From Lichenibacterium dinghuense (GTDB lineage: Bacteria; Pseudomonadota; Alphaproteobacteria; Rhizobiales; Beijerinckiaceae): 64,000 nt of DNA. The notes below the pieces were generated by a model, which worked only from the letters and a program-made list of their open reading frames with translations, did not search any database and had not been told where the DNA came from. The position numbers were made by a program, and so were the translations under genes. The stretch lies in assembly GCF_021730615.1 (NCBI RefSeq), contig NZ_JAJLMN010000001.1:2491501-2555500 (forward strand), written 5' to 3'. Shown here piece after piece: positions 1-8,518 of this stretch. Numbering within the stretch: position 1 is the stretch's first letter; every line of letters starts with the position of its first letter.

Positions 1-51
1 ATCGCCAACCGGTTTCGCGCCGCGCCCGGCCGACCGCCTCGGGCCGGGGCG

Positions 52-1125
52 TCACTTCCCCGGCGGCGGCAGGTCCAGCGCGAACAGGTCGTGGCCGATC
101 GCCAGCGCGCGCGTGCCGCCGTCCGGCAGGGGCAGGAAGCGGATCTTGTTGGTCGACAGGCCCATGTGGGCGGGGTGCCACGTGTCGCCGCCGTCGAGCG
201 TCTCGTAGCCGCCGGTGGCGCCGCCCACCCAGCCGCGCCGCTCGTCCAGGAAGGCGATGCCGTAGGGGATCCAGCCGTGGTCCGTCGTCACAACCTGCTT
301 GCGCCAGTGCTCGCCGCCGTCCTCCGTCTTGACCACGTAGCCCCGCGCCTCGGTGGCCGGCGCCCCGTAGCTCATGATCGTGGCGTAGCCGACGCGCGCG
401 CTCGGGAAGGCGAGCTTCCAATCGTTGTCGCCGGCGCGGGGCGAGTCGAACACCGCGCGCCACGTGTCGCCGCCGTCGGTGGTCTTCAGGATGCGGGCGT
501 GGGCCACGCCCTCGTCGGACGCGGAAGCGCCGGCGATGAAGCCGGTCTTCTCGTCCACGAAGTGGATGTCGAGGATCATGCCCGTCACGGCGCCCATGTC
601 GCGCGCCGTGAAGGTGGCGCCGCCGTCGAGCGAGGTCATCATCCCGGCCGGCCCGCCGACGCGGCCCCCGGCCCGCACGGCCGCGACGCGGCCGTCGACC
701 TTCAGCACGTCGATGGCGCAGATTCCGGTGACGGGCGGCCCGGTGACCGGCGCCACCGGCGTCCAGCGGCTGCCGCCGTCGTGGGTGACGAAGAGCGGGC
801 GCGGGTCGGTGACGCCGTCGAAGTAGCCGGGGCCCACGTTGCCCATGAAGCCGGTGTCGGCGTCGACCATGTCGAGCGCCCGCACGTAGGTGCCGGGGTG
901 GTGCCACACGGGGCGCCAGTGGGCGCCGGCGTCGTCGGTGCGGAACACCCGGCCGGTGCCGTTGCCGTAGAGTCCGACGGTGGGCGTGCCGAAGGCCAGC
1001 GCGTCCTGCTTGTTGTTGAGCCGGTAGGGCTCGGTCGGCACGAGCCGCCAGGCGGGCTCGGCCGCGGCCGTGCCGGCGACGAGCAGCGCGAGGGCCGCGC
1101 CGAGGAGGGCGGTCCGGATCGACAT
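52..1125 (-). CDS. Secreted Asp-box (BNR/Ycf48-like) repeat protein
   Basis: The 357-residue product starts with a clear Sec signal peptide (positively charged start, Ala/Leu-rich core, cleavage after about residue 22, AAA-EP). The mature part carries at least six Asp-box style repeats of the form T-x-D-G-G-x-x-W (for example TDDAGAHW, THDGGSRW, TTDGGDTW, TEDGGEHW, TLDGGDTW), which form a beta-propeller of the sialidase/Ycf48/photosystem-assembly-factor type. No catalytic residues for a sialidase could be assigned, so an exported structural or binding propeller is the safest call. It stands alone, convergent with nothing on its left, and its start is 80 bp from the stop of gapR. Enzymatic function is unknown. 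Confidence 0.75.
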   Translation of the reverse strand: MSIRTALLGAALALLVAGTAAAEPAWRLVPTEPYRLNNKQDALAFGTPTVGLYGNGTGRVFRTDDAGAHWRPVWHHPGTYVRALDMVDADTGFMGNVGPGYFDGVTDPRPLFVTHDGGSRWTPVAPVTGPPVTGICAIDVLKVDGRVAAVRAGGRVGGPAGMMTSLDGGATFTARDMGAVTGMILDIHFVDEKTGFIAGASASDEGVAHARILKTTDGGDTWRAVFDSPRAGDNDWKLAFPSARVGYATIMSYGAPATEARGYVVKTEDGGEHWRKQVVTTDHGWIPYGIAFLDERRGWVGGATGGYETLDGGDTWHPAHMGLSTNKIRFLPLPDGGTRALAIGHDLFALDLPPPGK

Positions 1126-1205
1126 GGCGGCGGACCTCCCCGCGGGCGGGCGGCGTCTGAGCCCGACCCAGTGAACGCCGCCGGGGCGGAGCGGGTTCGG
1201 CCGCC

Positions 1206-1451
1206 TCAGGCCTGCATGCCGATGGCCTGCAGGTAGAGCTCCAGGATCTCCTCCTCCTCGCGGCGCTTGTCCTGGTCCTGCTTGCGGATGGACACGATCT
1301 TGCGGATGATCTTGACGTCGTAGCCGGTGCCCTTGGCTTCCGCGTAGACGTCCTTGATCTCGTCGGACACGGTCTTCTTGTCCTCCTCCAAGCGCTCGAT
1401 GCGCTCGATGAAGGCCATCAGGTGACCGGCCTCGATGGAGTTGGTGCTCAT
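1206..1451 (-). CDS. gapR: GapR/DUF2312 nucleoid-associated protein
   Basis: This 81-residue protein matches the DUF2312 family in length and character. It has an N-terminal coiled coil (FIERIERLEEDKKTV), then the conserved stretch DEIKDVYAEAKGTGYD followed by KIIRKIVSIRK, and an acidic C-terminal helix. GapR of Caulobacter binds AT-rich, overtwisted DNA ahead of forks and RNA polymerase as a coiled-coil tetramer. The lysine/arginine-rich middle fits DNA binding. The gene is single-copy here and sits between a secreted propeller protein and a PAS regulator, with no sign of an operon. Confidence 0.92.
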   Translation of the reverse strand: MSTNSIEAGHLMAFIERIERLEEDKKTVSDEIKDVYAEAKGTGYDVKIIRKIVSIRKQDQDKRREEEEILELYLQAIGMQA

Positions 1452-1599
1452 CTCGTCATCCGTGGAACTTCGATCCTGCCGCGGCGCGCCCCCTCGAAGC
1501 CGGTGGGCCGACCGGATGTGTCATCCGTCCGGGTCGGACCGCGGGCGGGCGCCCACCGTCGGCGCCTGATAGGGCGTTCAGGTTGGGATAACCTTAACG

Positions 1600-1623
1600 G
1601 CCCGCGGAAGCGATCCCGCGGGC
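1600..1623 (-). terminator. Hairpin downstream of the PAS-XRE gene
   Basis: An 8 bp perfect stem (GCCCGCGG and CCGCGGGC) with an 8-nt loop lies 30 bp past the stop of the PAS-PAS-XRE gene. There is no long T-run after it, so it is a weak candidate for an intrinsic terminator. Confidence 0.4.
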
Positions 1624-1652
1624 GCCGGGGCGCATCCCGTCCCGCTCCTGCG

Positions 1653-2762
1653 TCAGCGGCTGATCCAGGTCACCCCGTCCACGGTGCGGAACGACACGCC
1701 GCCGGTCTGCAGCGCGCGCCGCACGGCCTCGGCCTTGCTCGGGCGCGTCGTGCCCTCGCTGCCGTCCTCCATGCGCTTGATCGTCGACACGGAGACGCCG
1801 GAGGCCTGCGCGAGCTGCGCCAGCGACCAGTCGAGCAGCCCGCGGGCGCCGCGGATCTGCGCGCCCGTCAGGGTCGTCACCTCGTCGCTGCCCGCCTCGC
1901 CCACCACGGGGCGGTGGTGCTCGTCGATCGGCAGCAGCACGCCCTGCCATTCCCGGATCGCGCCCGTCGCGTCGCGCACCGGCGCGCTGCGGGCGTTGTA
2001 CCAGCGATAGGCCCCGTCGCGGGTCATGACCCGGTAGTCGACGTTGTAGACCTCGTTCCGCGCTAGCGCATTGCGGTAGGCCGCCCGGACCCGGTCGCGG
2101 TCGTTCGGGTGGACGGCGTCGAGCCAGCCCTGGCCGGTGCAGTGCTCCGGCAGCATGCCGGTCAGCTCGCACCAGGCGGTGTAGTCGATCGACTGGCCGG
2201 ACAGGTCCGCGATCCAGGTCAGCGCCGAGGTGGCTTCCAGGAAGGCCGCCCGCCGCCCGTGGTTGAACTCCACCGCGCGCTGCGCTTCGCGCCGCTCGGT
2301 CACGTCCGCCACCACGCCGACGAAGCGGACCGGCTTGCCGTCGTCGCCCAGCACGACGTCGATGCGCGACGACACCCAGCGGATCGTGCCGTCCGGCCGC
2401 ACGATGCGGAACTCGCGGCGGAGCGGATGCCCGGTGTCGATCAGGTCCATCATGTCCGCCTGGTAGGGGCGGTCCTGCGGGTGAATGGAATTCAACATGG
2501 ACTGGCGGGTGCGGGTGGCCGAAGCCGGCACGCCGCTGATCCGCGCCAGCCCCGGCGACGCCGTGATCTGCCCGCTCGCGAGGTCGTGCCACCAGAAGCC
2601 GATCTGCCCCTGTTCTTCCACGAGGCGCAGCACGTTCTGGAAAAAGGAAGCCGATGCGCTCACGCCGCCGTCCCGCTCGTGTTCCGGCGAGGGATGAACC
2701 GGAAGCCAAGGCCAGCCCTGTCCCGTCGCCGTCGCGAAATTTGACCCGTCCATGTCTGTCAT
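1653..2762 (-). CDS. PAS-PAS-XRE sensory regulator
   Basis: The start is set at the ATG encoding MTDMDG (369 residues); the open frame runs much further upstream but is low-complexity there. Residues about 40-165 form a PAS domain with a typical end (GVVADVTERREAQRAVEF), and residues about 170-290 form a second PAS/PAC (RVMTRDGAYRWYNARSAPVRD). The C-terminus (about 300-369) is an XRE-like helix-turn-helix: LTGAQIRGARGLLDWSLAQL followed by AQASGVSVSTIKRMEDG. This suggests a one-component regulator in which the PAS domains sense a ligand or redox state and the HTH binds DNA. There is no kinase or receiver domain. Target genes are not evident; no neighbour is in the same operon. Confidence 0.8.
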   Translation of the reverse strand: MTDMDGSNFATATGQGWPWLPVHPSPEHERDGGVSASASFFQNVLRLVEEQGQIGFWWHDLASGQITASPGLARISGVPASATRTRQSMLNSIHPQDRPYQADMMDLIDTGHPLRREFRIVRPDGTIRWVSSRIDVVLGDDGKPVRFVGVVADVTERREAQRAVEFNHGRRAAFLEATSALTWIADLSGQSIDYTAWCELTGMLPEHCTGQGWLDAVHPNDRDRVRAAYRNALARNEVYNVDYRVMTRDGAYRWYNARSAPVRDATGAIREWQGVLLPIDEHHRPVVGEAGSDEVTTLTGAQIRGARGLLDWSLAQLAQASGVSVSTIKRMEDGSEGTTRPSKAEAVRRALQTGGVSFRTVDGVTWISR

Positions 2763-3234
2763 TCTTCGATCTCGATCGCGGCGTCTCGCGAAAACCACTT
2801 CCGGGACCACGCTGTCGATCGCCGTCGCGGCGGAACGCTGGGCGGCGGTGACCAGAATACACGTGAAACGTCCGAAATGGTGGCCCGGAAACGCGCAATC
2901 CGGTGTGCCCGTCCGTTCGTCCGGCGCCGGATGGCGATGAAAACCTCCGGTGCCGACGTGTGTTATTCGGTGCCGTAGATCTGAAGTTGCCGCATCCGGA
3001 GAGCCATGCCCGTTTATGATGAATTTCGGGCGGCCGATCCGGCGGCGCCGCGACCGCGGGCTGCAGAGCTCCGCCGGGCGCGGGAACGGGCCGGGCGTCG
3101 GGACGGGAGCCGCGCCGCTTGCACCCCGAGCAAACCGGGCGCGGGCGCGGGCGGGGCCGCGACGTTTGCACGCGGGCCGATCCCGCGGGGCGGGGGCGTA
3201 ATCTCGGGCGGAACGAGCGGGCCTGGAGGGGACG
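2763..3234. other. Intergenic region between divergent genes, no gene seen
   Basis: This is 472 bp between the divergent PAS-XRE gene and a membrane protein gene. It includes some less GC-rich patches (around 2860-3020) that probably hold both promoters. I see no RNA gene, repeat or convincing operator. The only clear signal is the ribosome binding site GGAGGGG just before the ATG at 3235. Confidence 0.5.
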
Positions 3235-3750
3235 ATGAGCATCGCGTCATGGACCGGGGCCGGCGGCTTCGCCGCGCGGAGCCCCGCGGCGCCCGCCGCC
3301 GGCACGGCGGGGGAGCGCCGGATGCGGCGGGGGCTGCTGCTCGCGGCGCTCCTCGCCGGGGCGGGCTGGGCGGCCTGGACCACCGGCCGCGCCGACACGG
3401 CCGAGGCCGCGGCCCGCGCGGGCGACGAGCTCACGCGCCTCCTGCGCTGCATGGCGGTGCTGAAGGCTGCGATGGCCGCGGCGGCCCTGGGCCTGGTGTG
3501 GTGGCGCATGGCGCTGCCGGCCGGGGCCGTGCGGCTCCTCGCCTACCTCCTCGCCGCCGCGGCCGCGGCGGCCGGCCCGGTGCTGATCTGGGCCATGGTC
3601 CACCTGGGCCTCGGCTCGCTGCTGCTGCACGGCGGGCTCCTCGCCGCGCTGGTGCTGCTGTGGCGCGACCCCGATGTCGCGGCGAAGCTCGGCGCCCTGG
3701 TGGCCGAGCGGCGCCGCGCCATCGCGGCGCGCCGACCGGCACCGCGCTGA
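3235..3750 (+). CDS. Small integral membrane protein, unknown function
   Basis: A 171-residue protein preceded by a strong GGAGGGG ribosome binding site. It has about four hydrophobic segments: residues about 32-48 (LLLAALLAGAGWAAW), about 75-95, about 97-118 and about 125-145. Its termini are basic (ending RRRAIAARRPAPR). It is very Ala-rich and no family is recognised. It converges with the secreted chorismate-lyase-like gene, whose stop is only a few bases away. Confidence 0.6.
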   Translation: MSIASWTGAGGFAARSPAAPAAGTAGERRMRRGLLLAALLAGAGWAAWTTGRADTAEAAARAGDELTRLLRCMAVLKAAMAAAALGLVWWRMALPAGAVRLLAYLLAAAAAAAGPVLIWAMVHLGLGSLLLHGGLLAALVLLWRDPDVAAKLGALVAERRRAIAARRPAPR

Positions 3751-3756
3751 GCGGCC

Positions 3757-4452
3757 TCAGCGCGGTGGCGGCTTCGGGAAGGCCAGGACCTCGCCCGTGT
3801 AGGTCTCGACCAGCGCGCTGAAGGGCGTGCCGTCGGGCAGCACCAGCACGGCGCGGTGGCGCAGCACCTCGGGCGGCACCGCGAGCGCGCCGGGGGCGGG
3901 GGGCGGCAGCGCGTCCGCCCGCTCCCAGCCCGGCGGCAGCGGCCGCCACAGCAGCTCGGCCGACAGGGTGCGCCGCTGGAACTTCAGCGCCGCCACGGCG
4001 CGGCCGAAGGCCGTGTCGGTGGTGTCGAGCGCGCGGTTCATCTCGGGCGTGAGCCGCGCCGGCAGGTAATAGTTGTCGGCCTCCGACACGACGTGGCAGC
4101 CGCAGGACAGGCGCACGTGGCGGTGCCGCACCGGCTCGGCGGCGTCCACCCCGAGCTGGCGCCGCACGGCCTCGTCGGCCGGCGTCTCGGCCTCGGGCAC
4201 GCGCGCCGCCGTGACGGTGGGCGGTGAGGCGAGGCCGTGCGATCCGCACCAGCGCTCCAGCGTCAGCGTGGCGCTGTCGTGCGCGAGGAGGTCGGCGTTC
4301 AGCGTCTCGACCAGCGCCAGGGCTTCGAGCCGCGAGGTCGCGTCGTCGGGCCAGGATGCGGGCCCGGGCGGGGCCGCAGCGGCGGCGCCCGCCAGGGCCG
4401 TCAGGGGAAGAAGGGACAGGAGGGCCGAGACCGCGCCGGCCGCGCGCCGCAT
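3757..4452 (-). CDS. Exported chorismate-lyase-like fold protein
   Basis: A 231-residue protein with an N-terminal signal peptide (about residues 1-26). The body contains LVETLNADLLAHDSATLTLE, then VRLSCGCHVVSEADNYYLPA, then LTPEMNRALDTTDTAFGRAV, and ends with PDGTPFSALVETYTGEVL. This order of elements resembles the UbiC/chorismate pyruvate-lyase fold, where a leaving-group Glu and an Arg in the core bind chorismate. An export signal would be odd for UbiC, so it is probably a periplasmic relative rather than the ubiquinone enzyme. It lies 7 bp from the SDR gene upstream, so they may be co-transcribed. Family assignment is from motif memory only. Confidence 0.5.
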   Translation of the reverse strand: MRRAAGAVSALLSLLPLTALAGAAAAAPPGPASWPDDATSRLEALALVETLNADLLAHDSATLTLERWCGSHGLASPPTVTAARVPEAETPADEAVRRQLGVDAAEPVRHRHVRLSCGCHVVSEADNYYLPARLTPEMNRALDTTDTAFGRAVAALKFQRRTLSAELLWRPLPPGWERADALPPPAPGALAVPPEVLRHRAVLVLPDGTPFSALVETYTGEVLAFPKPPPR

Positions 4453-4459
4453 CGCCGCC

Positions 4460-5320
4460 TCACACCGTCTTCTGGTGCTCGGGATAGTCGGCGCCGAGCG
4501 TGGTCTCCTTCCACAGGTCGAAGTTGGCCCGGAGCCTGTCGAGCTTGCCGTAGGCCAGCTCCAGCGCGGGGGCGCCGAGCAGCAGGCGCAGGGGCGGCGC
4601 CGGTGCCGTCACGGCCGCGATGACGGCCTCCGCGGCGCGGACCGGGTCGCCGACCTGGTTGCCGGAGCGCTCGCGCGTCTGCCGCCGGCGGGCGCCCGCG
4701 GTGGCGTCGTAGTCGTCGATCACCGTCCTCGACTCGACGATGGAGCGGCCCGCCCAGTCGGTGCGGAACGGCCCCGGCTCGACCAGCGTGACGTGGATGC
4801 CGAGCGGCCCCACCTCGACGGCGAGCGACTCGGACAGACCTTCCACCGCGTATTTGCTGGCGTGGTAGTAGCCGGTCGCGCCGAAGCTCACGAGGCCGCC
4901 GATCGACGAATAGTTGACGATGTTGCCGCTGCGGCGCTTCCGCATGCTGGGCAGCACCTGGCGGATCAGGTCGGCGAGGCCGAAGACGTTGGTCTCGAAC
5001 TGGGCGCGGATGGCCTCGTCCTCGCCCTCCTCGACCGCGGCGAGGTAGCCGTAGCCGGCGTTGTTGACCAGCACGTTGATGCGGCCGAAGCGCGCCTCGG
5101 CTTCCCGGATCGCGGACACGACCTCGGCATGGTCGGTCACGTCGAGGCGCAGCTTCAGGGCGCGATTCCCGAAGGGCGCCACGAGGTCGTCGAGCTGCTC
5201 GGGGCGGCGGGCGGTCGCCACGACGCGCCAGCCGCGCTCCAGCACCGCCTTGGCGAGCTCGCGCCCGAAGCCGGTCGAGCAGCCGGTGATGAACCAAACG
5301 GGTGTGTCGTCGCTCGCCAT
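4460..5320 (-). CDS. Short-chain dehydrogenase/reductase
   Basis: Classical SDR of 286 residues. The nucleotide-binding motif [11 protein letters not shown] lies at about residues 10-20, NNAG sits in the middle ([10 protein letters not shown]), and the catalytic Ser-Tyr-Lys triad is visible as NYSSIGG followed by [12 protein letters not shown]. The start was chosen at the second of two nearby ATGs (MASDDTP) because a GAGGG sits 9 bp upstream of it but abuts the first. The sequence resembles NAD(P)-dependent oxidoreductases of the oxidoreductase/SDR5 group that lack a defined substrate. Its start region faces mbfA across a 145 bp divergent promoter region. Confidence 0.88.
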   Translation of the reverse strand: MASDDTPVWFITGCSTGFGRELAKAVLERGWRVVATARRPEQLDDLVAPFGNRALKLRLDVTDHAEVVSAIREAEARFGRINVLVNNAGYGYLAAVEEGEDEAIRAQFETNVFGLADLIRQVLPSMRKRRSGNIVNYSSIGGLVSFGATGYYHASKYAVEGLSESLAVEVGPLGIHVTLVEPGPFRTDWAGRSIVESRTVIDDYDATAGARRRQTRERSGNQVGDPVRAAEAVIAAVTAPAPPLRLLLGAPALELAYGKLDRLRANFDLWKETTLGADYPEHQKTV

Positions 5321-5433
5321 GGCCTGCATCCCTCGCCGTTCCGCCTCCCAATGCCGGGCCCCGGCACCCCGTTGCAGCGCGCCTCCCATGCCGCGGCCGC
5401 ATCCACCCTTGACGGGGGCCGCGACAGGCATAG

Positions 5434-5450
5434 TTTGGAATTATTCCATT
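5434..5450 (+). promoter_or_regulatory. Probable Irr (iron-response regulator) operator of mbfA
   Basis: TGGAATTATTCCA at 5436-5448 is a perfect 13-bp palindrome (two 6-bp arms around one base) within a TTT...ATT context. It closely matches the iron control element known for Irr in rhizobia (TTTAGAA-N-TTCTAAA type). It ends 16 bp before the mbfA ATG, in an AT-rich island inside GC-rich DNA. Irr is known to repress mbfA in related bacteria, so the position suits repression by blocking RNA polymerase. Confidence 0.75.
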
Positions 5451-5465
5451 TACAGGAAACGGTGC

Positions 5466-6422
5466 ATGAGGGCCTTCGACGACCTGACCGAGCGCGAGGT
5501 GCTGGCGCTCGCCATCTCCAACGAGGAGGAGGACGGGCGAATCTACGCCGACTTCGCCCACGGCCTCCGGGACGAGTATCCCGACACGGCCCGCGTGTTC
5601 GACGACATGGCGGCCGAGGAGAACGAGCACCGCCGCCGCCTCATCGACACCTTCACGGGCCGCTTCGGGGACCACATCCCGCTGGTGCGGCGCGCCGACG
5701 TGAAGGGCAACATCGCGCGCAGGCCGCCGTGGCAGGTGCGCCCGCTCGGGGTGGCGGCCGTGCGGCGGCAGGCGGCCGCGATGGAGCGCGACGCCGAGCG
5801 CTTCTACCGGCAGGCCGCGGCCCGCTCGACCGACGCCGGCACGCGCAAGCTGCTCGGCGACATCGCGGCCGACGAGGCCGGCCACGAGCGCCGCGCCGGC
5901 GAGGCCGAGGAGCGGCGCCTGCCGGGCGAGGCCCGCGACCGGGAGGACGAGGAGGCGAAGAAGCGCTTCGTGCTGCAGGTGATCCAGCCGGGGCTCGTGG
6001 GGCTGATGGACGGCTCGGTGTCGACGCTGGCGCCGGTCTTCGCGGCCGCCTTCGCGACGCACGATCCCTGGAAGGCCTTCCTGGTCGGCCTCGCGGCCTC
6101 GCTCGGCGCCGGCATCTCGATGGGCTTCGCCGAGGCGCTGGCCGACGACGGCAAGCTGTCGGGCCGGGGCACGCCGCTGCTGCGCGGGCTCGTCTGCGGG
6201 CTGATGACGATCGCGGGCGGCATCGGCCACACGCTGCCCTACCTCGTCCCCGACTTCACCACCGCGACCGCGCTGGCGGGCGCCGTGGTGGTGGCGGAGC
6301 TCGCCGCCATCGCCTGGATCCAGTGGCGCTTCATGGACGCGCGCCCCTTGTCGGCGGTCGCCAAGGTCATGCTCGGCGGCGGGCTGGTGCTGGCCACCGG
6401 CGTCCTCATCGGCGCCAGCTGA
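5466..6422 (+). CDS. mbfA: Membrane-bound ferritin/iron exporter MbfA
   Basis: A 318-residue fusion. Residues 1 to about 150 form a ferritin-like/rubrerythrin four-helix domain with diiron ligands in [16 protein letters not shown] and DEAGHERRA. Residues about 165-318 are a VIT1/CCC1-type membrane domain ([20 protein letters not shown], then [10 protein letters not shown]). MbfA of Bradyrhizobium and Agrobacterium exports iron from the cytoplasm and protects against iron and peroxide stress. The start is the ATG after AGGAAA at 5453-5458. A palindromic Irr-like operator lies directly upstream, which fits derepression under high iron. It is monocistronic. Confidence 0.93.
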   Translation: MRAFDDLTEREVLALAISNEEEDGRIYADFAHGLRDEYPDTARVFDDMAAEENEHRRRLIDTFTGRFGDHIPLVRRADVKGNIARRPPWQVRPLGVAAVRRQAAAMERDAERFYRQAAARSTDAGTRKLLGDIAADEAGHERRAGEAEERRLPGEARDREDEEAKKRFVLQVIQPGLVGLMDGSVSTLAPVFAAAFATHDPWKAFLVGLAASLGAGISMGFAEALADDGKLSGRGTPLLRGLVCGLMTIAGGIGHTLPYLVPDFTTATALAGAVVVAELAAIAWIQWRFMDARPLSAVAKVMLGGGLVLATGVLIGAS

Positions 6423-6528
6423 GGGAGGCCTGCCGCCCGAGCGTTGACGCCTCGGGGGCGCGCCGCCATCTTCCATCCCCACGGGCTGCGGCGCCGGCGC
6501 GCCTCGGCCGATCCAGGAAGGAAGCCCC

Positions 6529-7539
6529 ATGTCGCTCGCGTCGATCGGTCGGGACGACGACCCCCTCCCGCAGGACAACAGTCCCAAGCCGAAGGTGGGC
6601 CGCGGCCGCATCTACGACTCCATCACGGACACGACCGGCTCGACGCCGCTGGTGCGGCTGCGCCGCCTCGCCGCCGAGAAGGGCTGCAAGGCCGAGATCC
6701 TCGCCAAGCTCGAATTCTTCAACCCGATGTCGAGCGTCAAGGACCGCATCGGCGTCGCCATGATCGACGCCATGGAGAAGGCCGGCCGCATCGCGCCGGG
6801 CCGCAACACCCTGGTCGAGCCCACCTCGGGCAACACCGGCATCGGCCTCGCCTTCGCGGCGGCGGCGCGCGGCTACAAGCTGATGCTGTGCATGCCCGAG
6901 TCCATGTCGGTCGAGCGGCGCAAGATGCTGATGCTGCTCGGCGCCGAGCTGGTGCTGACCCCGGCCGCCCAGGGCATGAAGGGCGCCATCGCCAAGGCCC
7001 TGGAGATCATCGACGCGACGCCGGGCGCCGTGATGCCCCAGCAGTTCGACAACCCCGCCAATCCCGAGGTCCACCGCAACACCACGGCCGAGGAGATCTG
7101 GACCGACACGGGCGGTGCCATCGACGTCTTCGTGGCGGGCGTCGGCACGGGCGGCACCATCACGGGCGTGAGCCAGGTGCTGAAGCCGCGCCGCCCGTCC
7201 CTGCACGTCGTGGCGGTCGAGCCCGAGGACTCGCCGGTGCTGTCCGGCGGCCAGCCCGGCCCGCACAAGCTGCAGGGCATCGGCGCCGGCTTCGTGCCGA
7301 GCATCCTCGCGCGCGACCTCATCGACGAGGTGGTGACGGTGGGCAACCAGGAATCCTTCGAGATGGCGCGCCTGGTCGCGCGCCTGGAAGGCATCCCGAT
7401 CGGCATCTCGTCGGGCAGCGCGGTGGCGGCGGCGCTCGAAGTGGGCTGCCGGCCCGGCATGGAGGGCAAGGCGATCGTGGTGATCATCCCGTCCTTCGCC
7501 GAGCGCTACCTGTCGACGGCGCTGTTCGACGGGCTGTGA
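6529..7539 (+). CDS. cysK: Cysteine synthase A (O-acetylserine sulfhydrylase)
   Basis: A PLP enzyme of fold type II, 336 residues, that makes L-cysteine from O-acetylserine and sulfide in the cytoplasm. The PLP-binding lysine is K71 in [11 protein letters not shown]; the substrate loop is [10 protein letters not shown] and the phosphate loop is [10 protein letters not shown]. The C-terminal [11 protein letters not shown] is also typical. About 25 extra N-terminal residues precede the usual start; an ATG-proximal AGGAAGG supports the longer form. It stands alone between mbfA and a paired palindromic repeat. Confidence 0.93.
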   Translation: MSLASIGRDDDPLPQDNSPKPKVGRGRIYDSITDTTGSTPLVRLRRLAAEKGCKAEILAKLEFFNPMSSVKDRIGVAMIDAMEKAGRIAPGRNTLVEPTSGNTGIGLAFAAAARGYKLMLCMPESMSVERRKMLMLLGAELVLTPAAQGMKGAIAKALEIIDATPGAVMPQQFDNPANPEVHRNTTAEEIWTDTGGAIDVFVAGVGTGGTITGVSQVLKPRRPSLHVVAVEPEDSPVLSGGQPGPHKLQGIGAGFVPSILARDLIDEVVTVGNQESFEMARLVARLEGIPIGISSGSAVAAALEVGCRPGMEGKAIVVIIPSFAERYLSTALFDGL

Positions 7540-7551
7540 CCGCCGTTCCCT

Positions 7552-7688
7552 CCTTCCCCTGCAAGGGGAAGGTGCCGCCGCGAAGCGGCGGCGGATGGGG
7601 ATGAGCGGCGCGCAGCGCCGCTCGGCGACGCCCTGTTCGCCCCACCCGTCGCCCTTCGGGCGACACCCTCCCCTCCAGGGGAGGGAGG
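7552..7688. repeat. Inverted pair of two-hairpin (RIME-like) elements
   Basis: The left unit (7552-7600) is CCTTCCCCTTGCAAGGGGAAGG, then a CCGCCGC-GAA-GCGGCGG hairpin, then CGGATGGGG. The right unit (7640-7688) reads the same design in the opposite direction: CCCCACCCG, a TCGCCC-TTC-GGGCGA hairpin, CACC and a CCTCCCCT-CC-AGGGGAGG hairpin. The stems differ in sequence but each stays self-complementary. About 40 bp lies between them. It sits between the convergent cysK and pdxJ genes and may also end transcription of both. Confidence 0.8.
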
Positions 7689-7749
7689 CGAGCGATGGAC
7701 CGTCGAGAACAGGGGGGCCTGCGAGGCTAGTCGCGGGCGGGTCGAAGCC

Positions 7750-8517
7750 TCACCGAACCGGCCAGGGCGAAGGCGTCCCCCTCCCTGCCAGCGCGTCCCG
7801 ATAGGCCGCCACCGCGGCCGCCCATCCCATCTCCAGCGCGTCGGCGGTCAGCTCGTGGCCGATCGAGGCCTCGTGCAGGGCCGGCAGCGCCGCCACCAGC
7901 GGCGGCAGGTTGTCGAGGTTGAGGTCGTGGCCGATGTTGACGACGAGGCCCAGCTCCGCGGCCCGCCGCCCGGCCTCGGCGCAGCGCTCCAGCACGGCCC
8001 CGTGGTCGCCGCGCGCGAAGGCCGCCCCGTAGCCGCCCGTGTAGATCTCGATGCCGTCCGCGCCGGCCGCCGCGGCGCGCTCGACAGCGCCCGCGTCGGG
8101 GTCGACGAAGACCACCGCCCGGCAGCCCTGCGCCTTCAGCCGCGCCACGGCGGAGCGCACGAGCCCGGCCTGATCGCCGTCGAGCCGCCAGCCCTCCTCG
8201 GAGGTGAAGGTGTCGGGCGCGTCCGGCACCAGCGTGCACTGCTCGGGCCGCACCGAGTCCACGAGCCGGAGGAAGCCCTCGTCCGGATAGCCCTCGATGT
8301 TGAACTCGAAGCCCGGCCGCCACGGCGCCATCAGGGCCGCCAGGGCCGGCACGTCCGAGCGGCGGATGTGGCGCTCGTCGGGCCGCGGGTGGACCGTCAG
8401 GCCCTGCGCGCCCGCGTCGTGGGCGAGGCGCCCGAAACGCAGCACGTCCGGCACGCCGGTGCGGCGCGAGTTGCGCAGCAGCGCGATCTTGTTAAGGTTG
8501 ACGCTGAGCCGGGCCAT
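7750..8517 (-). CDS. pdxJ: Pyridoxine 5'-phosphate synthase
   Basis: PdxJ (255 residues) condenses 1-deoxy-D-xylulose 5-phosphate with 3-amino-2-oxopropyl phosphate to give pyridoxine 5'-phosphate. Family signatures are the N-terminal LSVNLNKIALLRNSR, HPRPDERHIRRSDV, FEFNIEGYPD, IEIYTGGYG and VVNIGHDLNLDNL. It is a TIM barrel of normal length. Its start is 1 bp past the stop of the upstream 2OG-Fe dioxygenase gene, so the two are almost certainly co-transcribed; pdxA is divergent about 900 bp away. Confidence 0.95.
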   Translation of the reverse strand: MARLSVNLNKIALLRNSRRTGVPDVLRFGRLAHDAGAQGLTVHPRPDERHIRRSDVPALAALMAPWRPGFEFNIEGYPDEGFLRLVDSVRPEQCTLVPDAPDTFTSEEGWRLDGDQAGLVRSAVARLKAQGCRAVVFVDPDAGAVERAAAAGADGIEIYTGGYGAAFARGDHGAVLERCAEAGRRAAELGLVVNIGHDLNLDNLPPLVAALPALHEASIGHELTADALEMGWAAAVAAYRDALAGRGTPSPWPVR

Positions 8518-8518
8518 G

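Noticed and set aside
91-1236. Plus-strand open frame of 381 codons over the Asp-box gene
   Set aside because: Shadow of the real minus-strand gene; its product is low-complexity and has no family motif.
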